Assembly (NCBI GenBank): GCA_002426275.1
Contig: DIPB01000154.1
Coordinates: forward strand, 1-6,775
Reading direction: 5' to 3'
DNA from: Firmicutes bacterium UBA5499
GTDB taxonomy: Bacteria > Bacillota > DTU084
DNA length: 6,775 nucleotides
This document shows, one piece after another, positions 6,313 through 6,775 of this stretch. Below the pieces are notes generated by a model. It saw only the letters and a program-made list of their open reading frames with translations. It did no database searches and was not told where the DNA came from. Both the position numbers and the translations under genes were made by a program. Positions within the stretch are counted from its first letter, which is position 1; each line of letters opens with the position of its first letter.

Positions 6313-6360
6313 GATTTGAGAAAGTAAATGCACCTCCTTGGGTGCGTTTACTCTTACAAA
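6313..6360 (-). repeat. 48-bp hairpin repeat, copy 2 (upstream of rpmE)
   Basis: AGTAAATGCAC (6323-6333) and GTGCGTTTACT (6342-6352) form an 11-position inverted repeat with an 8-base loop, the same layout as copy 1 at 4994-5041. The outer sequences TTGTAnGAGTAAA and TTTACTTT(C/G)TCAA are shared, while the inner stem bases differ by paired changes. CCTCCTT (6333-6339) and AAGGAGG (6359-6365) make a second, overlapping inverted repeat. No gene explains this stretch. Confidence 0.65.
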
Positions 6361-6368
6361 GGAGGGGG

Positions 6369-6387
6369 GTGCATTTAGTGTTACAAG
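6369..6387. repeat. Half-site copy of the hairpin repeat
   Basis: GTGCATTTAGTGTTACAAG matches the right arm of copy 2 (6342-6360) at 15 of 19 positions, in the same orientation. It lacks the partner arm, so it stands alone as a half-site 27 bases further on. Confidence 0.5.
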
Positions 6388-6396
6388 GAAGATACC

Positions 6397-6414
6397 CCTT
6401 CCCCATGGGGAAGG
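6397..6414. repeat. Perfect 18-bp palindrome between half-sites
   Basis: CCTTCCCCATGGGGAAGG is perfectly self-complementary with no loop. It sits between the half-sites at 6369-6387 and 6418-6436. It is too compact for a terminator and more like a protein or recombinase binding site. No gene overlaps it convincingly. Confidence 0.5.
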
Positions 6415-6417
6415 CGC

Positions 6418-6436
6418 GTGCGTTTAGTTTTACAAA
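6418..6436. repeat. Second half-site copy of the hairpin repeat
   Basis: GTGCGTTTAGTTTTACAAA matches the right arm of copy 2 at 17 of 19 positions, in the same orientation. With 6342-6360 and 6369-6387 it makes three direct copies spaced 27 and 49 bases apart, plus one inverted copy at 6315-6333. Confidence 0.5.
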
Positions 6437-6531
6437 ACCTCCCCAATATTTGCAGGCTTTGCTAAAATATAGTTTGAAGGTACTCGGCAGCTTACAAGTA
6501 GGCTCTATGCGTTTTTGGTAAAGCATTGTTT

Positions 6532-6775
6532 ATGAAAGCTTCTCCGCTACTTCTAGGCTACAATGGAACCAAATTTTCAAATCAGTATGAGATTGAATAT
6601 GCGACCGATTCAACTCGCAGGACCAGGGTGTTCTATTGTGACCCCAGAATGCCCAATCAAAAGGGCTCGCTTGAGGAGAATCACGGCTTAATCAGACGGG
6701 TTTTACCCAAAGGAAAAAGCTTTGACCAGCTGAATCAGTCAGACATAAACCTAGTGATGAACCACGTCAAATCCT
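6532..6775 (+). pseudogene. IS30-family transposase, decayed 3' part, continuing past the window edge
   Basis: A frame open from 6502 (first ATG 6532) to the edge encodes the C-terminal part of an IS30-type DDE transposase. It contains NGTKFSNQYEIE, FYCDPRMPNQKGSLEENHG and LIRRVLPKGKSFDQL, which match the family signature around the catalytic glutamate (E48 of this frame). The second catalytic aspartate, expected in D-N-G, is tyrosine here (GYNG, codon TAC at 6559-6561), one base change from Asp. The residues before it do not resemble the family, and a stop lies at 6499-6501, so the first two-thirds of the protein is missing. The remnant is therefore inactive. It is the only likely coding sequence on the plus strand. 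How far it continues past 6775 cannot be seen. Confidence 0.8.

Noticed and set aside
6342..6436. Three direct 19-base repeats as a possible CRISPR array
   Set aside because: The repeats are imperfect, too short, and spaced by 8 and 30 bases of unequal sequence; there are no cas genes.
6275..6526. 83-codon open frame on the minus strand upstream of rpmE
   Set aside because: It runs across the repeat cluster and the -35 box of the rpmE promoter, has no recognisable domain, and its composition follows the repeats rather than a protein.

Overview
The window looks like chromosomal DNA of an anaerobic Gram-positive bacterium of the class Clostridia, plausibly near the Desulfotomaculum/Pelotomaculum group. 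The reasons are strong GGAGG-type ribosome binding sites, sigma-A-type promoters, the protein sequences themselves, and a gene order (rpmE, dusB, regulator, two oxidoreductase-like genes, greA, lysS) that I recall from that group. All intact genes lie on the minus strand, so the transcription order runs from right to left.

Region by region, in transcription order: (1) 6532-6775 holds the 3' part of a decayed IS30-family transposase on the plus strand, cut by the window edge. (2) 6284-6531 has no convincing gene but carries a cluster of short repeats and palindromes. (3) 6025-6283 is an extended -10 promoter followed by rpmE (zinc form of ribosomal protein L31), whose end overlaps dusB (tRNA-dihydrouridine synthase, 5058-6038). 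(4) 4906-5057 is a dense intergenic region. It holds a second copy of the hairpin repeat found upstream of rpmE, an A-tract, a promoter and two perfect palindromes. (5) 2365-4905 is a tight three-gene operon: a small helix-turn-helix protein, a protein of the family usually auto-named 'quinate 5-dehydrogenase', and a Rossmann protein that resembles cyanobacterial long-chain acyl-ACP reductase rather than shikimate dehydrogenase. (6) 2195-2364 is a promoter plus a leader with two hairpins. (7) 226-2194 is greA followed by lysS, separated by 13 bases. (8) 1-225 has two tandem promoters firing off the left edge, as expected in front of an rRNA operon.

The housekeeping genes (L31, DusB, GreA, LysS, predicted rRNA operon) form a translation and transcription neighbourhood. 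The three-gene operon in the middle is the unexplained part. It has its own promoter with candidate operators, translational coupling between its first two genes, and an oxidoreductase that keeps the presumed acyl-thioester cysteine of acyl-ACP reductase. It is the best candidate here for an undescribed system. The second candidate is the 48-bp hairpin repeat, whose two copies differ by compensatory stem changes.
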